Positions 44,360 through 53,064 of a stretch of 64,000 nt of DNA are shown here, piece after piece. Position numbers and translations under genes: made by a program. The stretch comes from DATJLY01 sp963773665 (GTDB lineage Bacteria > Pseudomonadota > Alphaproteobacteria > ATCC43930 > CGMCC-115725). How positions within the stretch are numbered: the stretch's first letter is position 1; the number at the start of each line of letters is the position of its first letter. Below the pieces are notes generated by a model. That model searched no databases. It saw nothing but the letters and a program-made list of their open reading frames with translations, and had not been told where the DNA came from. The stretch spans positions 50,656-114,655 of the forward strand of contig CAVZBZ010000016.1 of NCBI GenBank assembly GCA_963773665.1, read 5' to 3'.

Positions 44360-45655
44360 ATGAAGAAAGCACCTCTTTTGCACAAATCCTTTTCCGAACT
44401 CAGCCTAACCGAGCCCCTGCTGCGCGCGCTTGCCGCGGCGAATTACACCGATCCCACGCCGATCCAGGCGCAGGCCATTCCACCGCTTCTGGCGGGTCGC
44501 GACGTTCTCGGCCTGGCGCAGACCGGGACCGGCAAGACCGCCGCCTTCGCGCTTCCCATCCTGCAAAGGCTTTCGCAAGGCCCCGAGCGCGGCGGCCGCG
44601 ATCCGCGCGCCCTGGTGCTCGTGCCAACTCGCGAGCTTGCCATCCAGGTCGCAGACAGCTTCCGCACCTACGGGCGCAATCTGAAGCTGCGCTGCGCCGT
44701 GGTGTTCGGCGGCGTCGGCCAAAGGCCGCAGGTCGAGTCGCTCGCGCGCGGGATCGACATCCTCGTCGCGACGCCGGGGCGCCTCCTCGATCTCGCCGCC
44801 CAGAAGGCCGTGCGCTTCGACCGGGTGTCCGTGCTCGTGCTCGACGAAGCCGACCGCATGCTCGACATGGGCTTCCTTCCCGACGTGAAGCGCATCATCG
44901 CGCTGCTGCCGAAGGAGCGTCAGAACCTGCTGTTCTCGGCCACCATGCCGGACAGCATCGCGCGGCTTGCTGCCGGCATCCTGCGCCAGCCGGTCCGCGT
45001 CGAAGTGACGCCGCCGGCGACGACGGTCGACCTCGTCGAGCAGCGCGTCATCTTCGTCGCGAGTGCCGATAAATCGCCGGTGCTGAACGATCTCCTGCGC
45101 GATCCTACGGTCTCGCGCGCGCTCGTATTCGCCCGCACCAAGCACGGCGCCAACCGGATCGCCGAGCGGCTTGCCCGCGCCGACATCCGGGCGGAGGCGA
45201 TCCACGGCAACAAGTCGCAGGCGGCGCGGCAGCGCGCGCTCGCCGCCTTTCGCAGCGGCCACGTCCGCGTGCTGGTCGCGACCGACATCGCCGCGCGCGG
45301 CATCGATGTCGAGGGCGTGAGCCACGTCATCAATTTCGACATACCGGTCGAGGCCGAGAGCTATGTCCACCGCATCGGCCGCACGGCGCGCGCCGGCGCC
45401 TCGGGCATGGCGATCTCGCTGTGCGACGGCTCGGAGCGCGCCTTCCTCGCCGACATCGAGAAGCTCACGCGGCTCAGGATCGCGGTGCTCGACCACCCGC
45501 GCGCGTCCGCCGATCGCGGCGCGGCTCAGTCCCCGCCGCGGCAGGATCAAGCGGCCGCGCGTCCCCCCGGAAAGCGGCGCAACTGGCGCGGTCAGCCGCC
45601 GCGCCGCCCGGACGCGGGCCGCTCCTCCGACCATTCCGCGCGCGCCGCCAGATAA
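44360..45655 (+). CDS. DEAD-box RNA helicase (RhlE-like)
   Basis: 431 residues with all helicase motifs: AQTGTGKT, PTRELAIQ, TPGRLLDL, LDEADRMLDMGF, SATMPD, ALVFARTKHG, VATDIAARGIDV, HRIGRTARAG. The C-terminal basic tail (GKRRNWRGQPPRRP) suits RNA binding. The Met at 44360 gives the usual N-terminus; the frame is open 51 codons further upstream without similarity. Likely cold or RNA-decay functions. Confidence 0.92.
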   Translation: MKKAPLLHKSFSELSLTEPLLRALAAANYTDPTPIQAQAIPPLLAGRDVLGLAQTGTGKTAAFALPILQRLSQGPERGGRDPRALVLVPTRELAIQVADSFRTYGRNLKLRCAVVFGGVGQRPQVESLARGIDILVATPGRLLDLAAQKAVRFDRVSVLVLDEADRMLDMGFLPDVKRIIALLPKERQNLLFSATMPDSIARLAAGILRQPVRVEVTPPATTVDLVEQRVIFVASADKSPVLNDLLRDPTVSRALVFARTKHGANRIAERLARADIRAEAIHGNKSQAARQRALAAFRSGHVRVLVATDIAARGIDVEGVSHVINFDIPVEAESYVHRIGRTARAGASGMAISLCDGSERAFLADIEKLTRLRIAVLDHPRASADRGAAQSPPRQDQAAARPPGKRRNWRGQPPRRPDAGRSSDHSARAAR

Positions 45656-45666
45656 GAGAGGCTCCG

Positions 45667-46200
45667 ATGGCCAAGCACACGCGCAAGATGATCGTCCACG
45701 GCGATCACCTCGTGGCGCCCGACAGCGGTCCGCCCTGGACCGTTCTGTGGGACACATCCATGCGCCCCGACGGAAACTGGAGCACGGTTCGCACGCCGAA
45801 CGAAGGAACCGCGCTCGAGCGCGCGGCGCATTTCGTGAAGCTCGGCTTCGCGGTCCATGCGATCAGGGACCCGTCGGGCAGCGTCGTGATGGATGCCGCG
45901 GAAATCGCCCGCCGCTTCGGCCCGGCCGAGGAGGCGCCGCCGCCCCGCGTTCCGCCGCGCGACGCGCCGCTCGCCGAGCAATCCGCGCGTGACATCCTGC
46001 GCGGCTTCGTCGAGGATTATCGCGCGACACCCGGACGCATGCTCGCCGCGACCGCGCTCCACGCGCTGCTCTCGCCGCAAGGCGTGACTTCGGCCGAGTT
46101 CGAGCGCGCCGTGAGCTATGCCAAGGAGCATGGCTGGCTCAGGGCCGCGGACGGCACCTTGACCCTGACGCAAGCGGGTTACGCAGTCGCCACCGCATAG
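45667..46200 (+). CDS. Hypothetical protein
   Basis: 177 residues, 11 bp after the helicase and probably co-transcribed. The N-terminal half (KMIVHGDHLVAPDSGPPWTVLWDTSMRPDG...AAHFVKLGFAVHAIRDPSG) looks like a small alpha/beta domain. The C-terminal half (LAATALHALLSPQGVTSAEFERAVSYAKEHGWL) looks winged-helix-like. No family name recognised. Confidence 0.65.
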   Translation: MAKHTRKMIVHGDHLVAPDSGPPWTVLWDTSMRPDGNWSTVRTPNEGTALERAAHFVKLGFAVHAIRDPSGSVVMDAAEIARRFGPAEEAPPPRVPPRDAPLAEQSARDILRGFVEDYRATPGRMLAATALHALLSPQGVTSAEFERAVSYAKEHGWLRAADGTLTLTQAGYAVATA

Positions 46201-46228
46201 GCGGGCGCGCAACCGGAGGGATATGCCG

Positions 46229-46405
46229 ATGGCGTTCAGAACGAATTATCGCCAATTGCGCAGCGAGCGGAACCGCGCGAAGGAAGAGCGCAAGAAGGAG
46301 AAGCTGCAAAAGCAGCAGGAAGCGGTCGCAAAACGCAAGGCCGAGCGCGAGCCCGGGTCCGAGCCGCCGCCGGGCGACGAGCCGCAGGAGCCGCAGGAGC
46401 CCTAG
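46229..46405 (+). CDS. Small highly charged protein
   Basis: 58 residues: AFRTNYRQLRSERNRAKEERKKEKL then a Lys/Arg/Glu helix and a Pro/Glu-rich end with PPPGDEPQEPQEP. ATG 46229 has a better-spaced GGAGGG site than ATG 46223. Similar small proteins occur near RNA helicase or translation genes in alphaproteobacteria. Function unknown. Confidence 0.5.
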   Translation: MAFRTNYRQLRSERNRAKEERKKEKLQKQQEAVAKRKAEREPGSEPPPGDEPQEPQEP

Positions 46406-46406
46406 C

Positions 46407-46610
46407 CTACCGCCCGATCCGATAAAGCATGCGCCCGTCGGTCCACGCTTCGACCGTCTCGGTGCCGCGCGACAGTTGCCTCTCACTTGCGGGAGGCAAT
46501 GCGCGCCTCGAGAGGGACGCAGCCTGGCGCTCGAATTCGTTGGCCAGCAAAATCGCTGCGAGCGGGTCCCGCTGCGCTCAGAGCCATCGGAAAAAATGCC
46601 GATCGGGCAT
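46407..46610 (-). pseudogene. Possible small gene with in-frame stop
   Basis: A reading frame from ATG 46610 begins MPDRHFFRWL, meets TGA at 46578-46580, and continues open as AQRDPLAAILLANEFERQAASL...RQLSRGTETVEAWTDGRMLYRIGR to a stop at 46407. The last segment looks like real protein. Either the ORF starts at an internal non-ATG codon or it is broken. Low confidence. Confidence 0.3.
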
Positions 46611-46726
46611 GATTAGGAGGAAGGGCGCGTGAAAGACATAAGATATTTGCCTATAACGCGAATTTCATGCGCGCTTGCATTCTCGACCGGCAGGTACCAC
46701 GCTGGCCTGCCACTCGAGGAGCGATC

Positions 46727-46939
46727 ATGGGCACACGCGCCGATACGCGCGGAAAGGCGGAAGAAGAAATCGCGCGCCGCAGCCAGAAGGAAGCGGAGCG
46801 GGTGGCCACTCGCGCGAAAGAGCGCCTCGCCGAGGACGAAAAGACAACGCGGCTGCGCCAGCTGAGGCTGGCGAAGGAAGCAGCGGATCGGGCGGAGCCG
46901 GCTCCGCGCAAGGCAGCGGCGAAAGCTCGCGCGCCCTAA
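46727..46939 (+). CDS. Small charged helical protein, paralogue of the 21470 gene
   Basis: 70 residues starting MGTRADTRGKAEEEIARRSQKE, a continuous charged helix, with the shared motif EKTTRLRQLRLAKEAAD and an Ala/Lys-rich tail. The paralogue at 21470 sits after rpsU. Function unknown. Confidence 0.6.
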   Translation: MGTRADTRGKAEEEIARRSQKEAERVATRAKERLAEDEKTTRLRQLRLAKEAADRAEPAPRKAAAKARAP

Positions 46940-47107
46940 CACGACGCTGCGGCCGTGCAGTCCTCGGTTCCCACGCTCGGCGGAAATCTGAGGCCGAGCA
47001 CCTCGCGTTCCGAATAGGCGATGTCGCCGAGGCCCGCGCGCCGATCTCGAAGGCGAGGCCCGCCTCGGGATAGAACGCGCCGAGCCGGTCACCAGTGGGC
47101 CGGCATG
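46936..47107 (-). pseudogene. Possible gene remnant
   Basis: Protein-like sequence in two frames: DRLGAFYPEAGLAFEIGA (about 47025-47085) then, one base shifted, GLGDIAYSEREVLGLRFPPSVG...DCTAAASC to a TAG at 46936. It has no start and abuts the aldolase stop. Either decayed DNA or another sequence error. Confidence 0.3.
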
Positions 47108-47109
47108 GC

Positions 47110-47871
47110 TCAGCCCGCCTTGGCGAAGGACGGGTCGAGCTGCTCCATCATGCGCACGTGCATCCGCCATTCGAGCTCGCCCGCCGGCTTGTTGCCCTGG
47201 CGCGCGGCCATCTGGCTATAGGTGTGTTCGCAAACCTCGCGCGGGACGCGGCGCGCGGGGACGCCGGTGAACAGGATGCGGACCTGCGTCTCGCAGGCGC
47301 GGAGCAGCTTGTCCATGTAGGTGAAGGCTTCGCCGATCGTGCGCCCGACGGTCAGGAGGCCGTGATTCTCCATGATCATCGTGAACTTGTCGCCGAGGTC
47401 GGCGATGATCCGCGGCGCCGCGTCCTTTTCCTGGGCGAGCCCTTCGAACTCGTGATAGCTCACCTGGCCGTAGATGGCGCAGCTTTCCTGATCGTAGAAC
47501 TGCAAGCCCCCTTCGAGCGCCGAGACGATCACGCCCTGCATCGGGTGCACATGGATCGTGCAGTTGATGTCGGGCTTCTCGCGCAGGATCGCGCTGTGGA
47601 AATTGAGCCCGGCCGGGCCCGGCCGCAACTCGGTGTTGCTCAGCAAATTGCCGTCGCGGTCGAGCTTCAGGAGGTTCGCTGCGGTGATCTCGTGCCAGCC
47701 GATGCCGCGCGGATTCATCAGGAAATGCCCGCTGCCGTCCGGCAGGCGCGCCGTCATGTGATTGTTGATGCCGCGGTTCCAGCCGTAGTGATATGCGGCG
47801 CGAAAAGCGGCCGCCAGCTCCACCCGCATTTCCCATTCCGAAGCGCCGCTCTCGTCTCTCATCGCCGCCAT
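47110..47871 (-). CDS. Class II aldolase/adducin family protein
   Basis: 253 residues. Zinc site: NNHMTARLPDGSGHFLM and CTIHVHPMQGV, with distal His in ENHGLLTVG. ATG 47871 has GAGGG at good spacing. Upstream the alpha/beta hydrolase and LLM genes are divergent, so this stands alone or shares control with them. Substrate unknown. Confidence 0.82.
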   Translation of the reverse strand: MAAMRDESGASEWEMRVELAAAFRAAYHYGWNRGINNHMTARLPDGSGHFLMNPRGIGWHEITAANLLKLDRDGNLLSNTELRPGPAGLNFHSAILREKPDINCTIHVHPMQGVIVSALEGGLQFYDQESCAIYGQVSYHEFEGLAQEKDAAPRIIADLGDKFTMIMENHGLLTVGRTIGEAFTYMDKLLRACETQVRILFTGVPARRVPREVCEHTYSQMAARQGNKPAGELEWRMHVRMMEQLDPSFAKAG

Positions 47872-47953
47872 GGAACATCCCTCGCGCAAATCCGCACTCC
47901 CTTGGCATTTATATCATGGAGCGACTAATTTTGGGCGAGGCTGTTGCGGGGGC

Positions 47954-48730
47954 GTGGAATTGGGCGCTGAGCGATTGACCGTGGCCGGGATCGAGCTCGA
48001 GACGCTGCGGCGAGGGCAGGGGCCAAAACTCCTGCTGCTGCACGGGCTCGAGACGATTTCGCCGCGGGCGCCGTTTCTCGACCTTCTGGCGCGGCGCTTC
48101 GAGATCGTCGCGCCCTCGAGCCCCGGCTTCGGCGGCTCGCCGCGGCCCGGCGATGTGAGCCATGTGTACGACCTCGTGCATCTCTATCTCGAGCTGCTCG
48201 ACGGGCTCGGCGAGAAGGCGAGCGTCGTGGGCTTCTCGTTCGGCGGCTGGCTCGCCGCGGAAATGGCCGCCGCCTCCTGCCACCGCATCGAGAAACTCGT
48301 GCTGGTCGACGCGCTCGGCCTCAAGATCAGCGGGCGCGAGACGCCGGACATTCTCGACATCTTCAACACGCACCCGCGCGACGTGGCGAAGCGGCGCTGG
48401 CGGGACGCTCCGCGCCATGCGCCCGATTTCAACGCCATGCCGGACGACGAGATCGTGCGCTATGCCAGGGACCGCGAGGCGCTGTGCCTCTATGGCTGGC
48501 AGCCCTATATGCACAATCCGCGCCTCAATCGCTGGCTCGCGCGCATCGCCGTGCCGACGCTGGTGCTGTGGGGCGAAGACGACGGCATCGTCGCGCCGGG
48601 CTATGGCAAGGCCTACAGCGCGCTCATTCCCGGCGCGCGGTTTCAGCTCATCGCCGCGGCCGGGCACCATCCCGAGATCGAGCAGCCCGGCGCCTTCGCC
48701 GAGCGCGTTCTCGCCTTCCTCGAGATCTGA
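47954..48730 (+). CDS. Alpha/beta hydrolase (copy 2 of the hydrolase-LLM pair)
   Basis: 258 residues with LLLLHGLETISP, nucleophile elbow GFSFGG, acid in LVLWGEDDGIV and His in AAAGHHPEIEQPG. The start is uncertain: GTG 47954 (VELGAERLTVAGIEL) is chosen because upstream codons lack similarity, but the frame is open from 47870. It lies 8 bp before the LLM gene. Paralogue of 36490-37299. Confidence 0.82.
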   Translation: MELGAERLTVAGIELETLRRGQGPKLLLLHGLETISPRAPFLDLLARRFEIVAPSSPGFGGSPRPGDVSHVYDLVHLYLELLDGLGEKASVVGFSFGGWLAAEMAAASCHRIEKLVLVDALGLKISGRETPDILDIFNTHPRDVAKRRWRDAPRHAPDFNAMPDDEIVRYARDREALCLYGWQPYMHNPRLNRWLARIAVPTLVLWGEDDGIVAPGYGKAYSALIPGARFQLIAAAGHHPEIEQPGAFAERVLAFLEI

Positions 48731-48738
48731 GAAACGCC

Positions 48739-49959
48739 ATGGACGCCTGGTGGCAATGCGAAATCCCTTATCCCTTCGTGCCGCAGGAGGTGCTCGACGC
48801 CGCCGATTCGGTGCGCGCGAGCCTGCCGAGCCGGTATTGCGACCCGCGCATCGCCGCCGATCTCTTCGCCGAGGTGATCGACGAGTTCCTGCTGTGCGAC
48901 GAGCTCGGCATGAACGTGCTGGCGATCGAGCATCACGCCGGGATCAATTCGCTCCTGAGCTCCAACCCGATGCTCGTCGGCATTCTGGCGCGCCAGACGC
49001 GGAAGGCGCGCATCCTGAGCCTCGGCACGCTCGTCTCGCTGCGCCACGATCCGGTGCGCGCGGCCGAGGAATACGCCACCGCCGACGTCATTTCCCGCGG
49101 CCGGCTCGAGATCGGCTTCGTCAAGTCGGGCGGCAGCGAGATGGCGTCGGCCAACGCCAACCCGGTCGGCAATGTCGAGCGCTATTGGGAGGCGATCGAC
49201 CTCATCACCAAGGCGCTCTCCTCGCATGACGGGCCGTTCAGCTGGGAAGGCAAGCATTTCACGCATCGCCACGTGAACATCTGGCCGCGGCCGTGGCAGA
49301 AGCCGCATCCGCGCATGTGGTGCGCCACGGGCGATCCCGAGACCGCGGCCGAGGTCGGACGGCGCGGCCTCGTGCACGTGCTGGTGCTGCGCGGCCCCGA
49401 GGGCACGAAGCGCGCCTACGCCGCCTATCGCAATGCCCGCGCCGAGGCGGGATTGCCCAAGGTCACGACCGACAAATTCGCCTATGCCGCGTTGGCCTAT
49501 GTCGGCGACACCGACGAGGAAGGCGTGCGCGTCGGCAGCAAGTTGCTGTGGTTCCTCAACACCAGCCTCAAATCCGCGCCGCAATTCGCGAAGTTCCTGC
49601 CGGGCGCGATGCCGCCGCGCTTTGCGCCGCAGGTCTATCGCACCGCGCCCAGGGCCGATGCGCCGCCGCCCTTGGAGAATGCCGAGAAGGGCGTGGCGCC
49701 CGCCGGCGTCAATGCCGCGCGGCTCATCTCGATCGACCCGGCGCAGGCGATGGCGCAGGGCATTCTCTTCGCCGGCAATCCCGACAGCGTCTATCGCCAG
49801 ATCATGGAATTCTACGACCGCGTCGGCGGCTTCGGGCACCTGTCGCTGATCGGCCGCAGCGGCTTCATGACGCACGCCGAGTCGGAAAAGGGCATCCGCC
49901 TCTTCGCGACCGAAGTCCTGCCGCGCCTCAAGGAGGTGAAGCCGGTCGTTGCCGAATAG
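48739..49959 (+). CDS. LLM-class flavin-dependent monooxygenase (copy 2)
   Basis: 406 residues with the luciferase-like fold: CDELGMNVLAIEHHAGINSL, ILSLGTLVSLRHDPVRAAEEYATAD, SRGRLEIGFVKSGGSEM in segments. NIWPRPWQKPHPRMWCATG matches the protein at 37304. Requires a flavin reductase, none adjacent. Directly follows the hydrolase and is followed by a convergent MFS gene. Confidence 0.87.
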   Translation: MDAWWQCEIPYPFVPQEVLDAADSVRASLPSRYCDPRIAADLFAEVIDEFLLCDELGMNVLAIEHHAGINSLLSSNPMLVGILARQTRKARILSLGTLVSLRHDPVRAAEEYATADVISRGRLEIGFVKSGGSEMASANANPVGNVERYWEAIDLITKALSSHDGPFSWEGKHFTHRHVNIWPRPWQKPHPRMWCATGDPETAAEVGRRGLVHVLVLRGPEGTKRAYAAYRNARAEAGLPKVTTDKFAYAALAYVGDTDEEGVRVGSKLLWFLNTSLKSAPQFAKFLPGAMPPRFAPQVYRTAPRADAPPPLENAEKGVAPAGVNAARLISIDPAQAMAQGILFAGNPDSVYRQIMEFYDRVGGFGHLSLIGRSGFMTHAESEKGIRLFATEVLPRLKEVKPVVAE

Positions 49960-49965
49960 GCGCGC

Positions 49966-51225
49966 TTACTCGGCCGCCGCCGAGGATGCGAGCCGAGGCG
50001 CCGCCGTTTCGCGGGGATCGCGCGTCAGGGCGATGGTAATGACCATGACCATGCTTGCCGCGACGAAGAACCAGCCGAGCGCCGCATAGCCGTACGCGCC
50101 GGCGATGCTCGCCACGACGAATCCCGCGATGCCCGCGACGAGATGGCCCATGCCGCTCACCGCGCCCGAATGCGAGCCGAGATGCTCGGCTGCCGCGAAA
50201 TCCTGCGCGTAGGCCACGCCGATCGGATAGAAGGTCCCGTTCGCCGCCTGGAAGATCGAGGTCAGGATCGCGGCCGAGACGAAGCTCTGCGGCAGGATGA
50301 AGAGCGGTGCCGCCAGTGCGAGCGCGACGCAGCCGAAGATGAGGAGCGAGCGGCGCCGCCCGATATGATCCGAGAGATAGCCCGCGACGAAGCTGAACCC
50401 GAACGACGACCAGCCCGCGATCGCCGCCACGTCGGCCGCTTGGCCGAGCGTGAAATGCTGCTGGCTCCTGAGATAGGTCACGAAGATGCCGAGGAAGCCG
50501 TATTGCGTCAGGCCCCAGAACATCATGGTGATGAGCAGCAGGATCATGTTGCGGTTGAAAATCCACGCCGTGCGCGAGCCGGCGTGCGACACCGCGGGGG
50601 GCGCGATCGCCTGCAGGCGCGTGTCGTAGACCCGGCTGCGTCCGCGGCCGATGAGAAAGATCCCCACCGCCAGCACGAGCCCGAACGCGCCGTAGGCGAT
50701 GAACGGCGTCTGCCATTGCCCCGTCGCCTGGTACATGTCCTTGGTCAGGATCGGGTTGAGTGCTACGCCGATCGTGAAGAGCCCGGCGAGCGAGCCGCAC
50801 AACAGGCCGCGGCGCTTGCCATAGATGCCGCCGACGAAGGCGAAGTAGGCAGGAATGAACATCGCCTGGCCGACGCCCAGCAGGATGCGCATGAGATAAA
50901 GCGTCGGCAGGTTCGTCGCCACCGCGCTCAGGATGCTGAAGAGCGAATAGACCGCCACGCCGAGCGCCAAGGTTCCCATCCGGCTCCAGCGGTCGGACAT
51001 GCCGCCGAACAGCAGCTCGAAGACGCCATCGCCCAGCAGCGTCGCGGTCGAGATCAATCCGGCGGCTGCGAGGCTTGCCACGCCGATCCCGCTCATCACC
51101 TCTTTCAGGATGATGGCGATGTCGAGCCGGGTCGGCGCCAGCAGCGCGAACCCGATCGCGACGAGGACGACGGCCAGGCCCAAATGCGCGGCGCGCGGCC
51201 GGGCCGGTGACGGAACTGAACTCAT
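49966..51225 (-). CDS. MFS transporter
   Basis: About 419 residues with 12 predicted helices. GGMSDRWSRMGTL and GGIYGKRRGLLCGSLAGLFTIG are the loop motifs after helix 2 and in the mid-region. The C-terminal half (GYLSDHIGRRRSLLIFG) repeats the motif A. Substrate unknown, probably the compound degraded by the neighbouring LLM and hydrolases. Start ATG 51225. Confidence 0.83.
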   Translation of the reverse strand: MSSVPSPARPRAAHLGLAVVLVAIGFALLAPTRLDIAIILKEVMSGIGVASLAAAGLISTATLLGDGVFELLFGGMSDRWSRMGTLALGVAVYSLFSILSAVATNLPTLYLMRILLGVGQAMFIPAYFAFVGGIYGKRRGLLCGSLAGLFTIGVALNPILTKDMYQATGQWQTPFIAYGAFGLVLAVGIFLIGRGRSRVYDTRLQAIAPPAVSHAGSRTAWIFNRNMILLLITMMFWGLTQYGFLGIFVTYLRSQQHFTLGQAADVAAIAGWSSFGFSFVAGYLSDHIGRRRSLLIFGCVALALAAPLFILPQSFVSAAILTSIFQAANGTFYPIGVAYAQDFAAAEHLGSHSGAVSGMGHLVAGIAGFVVASIAGAYGYAALGWFFVAASMVMVITIALTRDPRETAAPRLASSAAAE

Positions 51226-51276
51226 GAAACCCCTCCCCATGGAATCTGCCGCCCGCCCGAAGACGGCGCGGTCAGC

Positions 51277-52416
51277 TCAAGCCGCGCGCGACAATTCCTT
51301 TGTAATCCAGCCGACGATGGTGGGGAACAGGTTCGGATCGTGCCCCATGTGCCCGCCCGGATAGAACCGGGCGCATTTTGCGCTGCCGTGCCGCAACAGC
51401 AAGTGCATGTCTTCGATCGGGAAGATCGAATCGTCGACGCCGTTGACGCAGAGAAGCGGCGCCGAGGGACGATCGAGGATGCCCTGGTCGAGAAGCGACA
51501 GGCGCGGCGCATAGTCGAGCCATTCCGCCGCGGTCGCGCGGCCGAAGGCGGAGGCCAGTGTCTCGGCCAGCTCGAACGGATACTCGCCGCGCGACGCGCG
51601 CTCGATCCAGGAAGCTTGGAACGCCAGATGCGCCGGGCCGCCGTGATCGACCGCGGCGGCGATGCGGTCGCGATGGGTGTGCGCGAGCTTCGCCGCCCAA
51701 TAGCCGCCGGTGCTCGCGCCAACGACGGCGATGCGGCGCTCGTCGAGCCCGGGCTCGGCGGCGATCCAGTCGAACACGCCGTTCCACAATTCCTCGCCGC
51801 GCTCGGACCCCGGGATCGGCGCGTCGCCGACGCCGGGCATGTCCATCGCCAGGACGGCCAGCCCGGCCGCGAGGTAGGGCGCGGGCCGGCGGTCCTCCTT
51901 GAACGAATCGATGCCGCCCCACTGCACGACGACCGGGAGTTTGCCGTCGCAGCGCGGCCGGTGGAGATATCCGACGATGACCGCGCCCGGCGCCTGATCG
52001 CCGACATAGGGCATCGCGACGCGCTCGACGCGCGGCTCGGCGAACGCGGCCACCTTGAAATAGGCGTCCTGCGAGCGCCGATAGGCGCGCATCTTGGCCG
52101 GCGAGTTGGGTGCTGGATATCGCGCGACGCGAAAGAGGCCGAAGGAAGCAAGATACTCGCGCCGCGCGGTCTCGGCGTCGCCTTTTTCATCGGCCTTTTG
52201 GCCGGCGGAGAAATGCTGCTCGGCGGGGGCGCTCCACGCCTCGGCCCAGCGCTCGCGCTCGAGCGTGCCGAGCCGGTCGAGCACCGCGTGGGCTGCTTCC
52301 GGCGCCACGAAATCCATCGGATTGCGCGCCGCCCGCGCGCGCTCCATGAGCGCGTCGCGCACTTCCGCGAAGCTCCGCGTGTAAAGAGCCGGCCCGCTCT
52401 GCCCCGCCACCGCCAT
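51277..52416 (-). CDS. FrsA-like alpha/beta hydrolase
   Basis: 379 residues. An N-terminal helical part with FRVARYPAPNSPAKMRAYRRSQDAYFK precedes an alpha/beta hydrolase domain: VVQWGGIDSFKED, nucleophile elbow GASTGG, acid in CVNGVDDSIFP, His in HMGHDPNLFP. This matches the FrsA/DUF1100 type. The Met at 52416 is preferred over 52500, since residues upstream lack similarity. Confidence 0.78.
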   Translation of the reverse strand: MAVAGQSGPALYTRSFAEVRDALMERARAARNPMDFVAPEAAHAVLDRLGTLERERWAEAWSAPAEQHFSAGQKADEKGDAETARREYLASFGLFRVARYPAPNSPAKMRAYRRSQDAYFKVAAFAEPRVERVAMPYVGDQAPGAVIVGYLHRPRCDGKLPVVVQWGGIDSFKEDRRPAPYLAAGLAVLAMDMPGVGDAPIPGSERGEELWNGVFDWIAAEPGLDERRIAVVGASTGGYWAAKLAHTHRDRIAAAVDHGGPAHLAFQASWIERASRGEYPFELAETLASAFGRATAAEWLDYAPRLSLLDQGILDRPSAPLLCVNGVDDSIFPIEDMHLLLRHGSAKCARFYPGGHMGHDPNLFPTIVGWITKELSRAA

Positions 52417-52518
52417 CCTCCCCCGTAGTGCGGCTGTCTTACTGCCGGATCGGCCGAAATCCAAGCCTGCGGAAATGCGGAAATATAGTTCGCGCTGCAA
52501 AGGGGCGATGAAGGAGGT

Positions 52519-52585
52519 TGGCTGGGGGACTAGGATTTGAACCTAGACTGGCGGAGTCAGAGTCCGTTGTCCTACCGTCAGACGA
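52519..52585 (-). pseudogene. tRNA-Gln(CTG) remnant, 5' acceptor strand missing
   Basis: Positions 8-76 of a tRNA-Gln are present with anticodon CTG, TCTAGG...CCTAG T-stem, TCCCCCA acceptor 3' strand and encoded CCA. The seven bases before position 8 are TGCCCCG, which cannot pair with TCCCCCA beyond two positions, instead of TGGGGGA. The gene is broken at the base of the acceptor stem, where a DUF2254 fragment begins. Confidence 0.65.
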
Positions 52586-52998
52586 CGGGGCAACGACCTG
52601 GCCGCGGGAAGGGCCGCCATGCAATACGAGAACGTGCCGAGCAATACCCCGAGCGTCCATTGCGTGGTGCGATCTCGGACGAAGCTGACCAGAATCCGCG
52701 GCGAGAACTGGGTTGACGCGAGCGTGAGCGTCATCAGCAGGATCGCGAACACGATCGACACCACGGTCATGATCGAGGTCGCGATGCTGCTCAGGATCAC
52801 CTGCGCGACCTGAGGATCGTCCCGGGATGGGAACAGGGTCGCCGGAACCCAGGCGTCGATCGCAGGTATGGCTTCTTCCAGCGACGACAGCACAGCCCCG
52901 GCGGTGCCGAGGGCGATGGCAATCACGAAGGGGCGAATGAGGAATCCGCCGCGCAAGGCGTACATTGCCGAACGGAAAGCCAGGGATATGCGCTCCAT
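52586..52998 (-). pseudogene. DUF2254 membrane protein, N-terminal fragment
   Basis: MERISLAFRSAMYALRGGF starts a normal DUF2254 protein with two helices, through FVRDRTTQWTLGVLLGTFSYCMAALPAARS. It then runs into the damaged tRNA-Gln instead of the remaining roughly 280 residues. So it is a truncated gene, cut at about 52586-52600. Confidence 0.7.
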
Positions 52999-53064
52999 CC
53001 TCAAACGCCCAATCCGCGCGGAATGATTGGAGCCAGGGTCTCCCCTAGCAGGCCGTTGAAGAAA

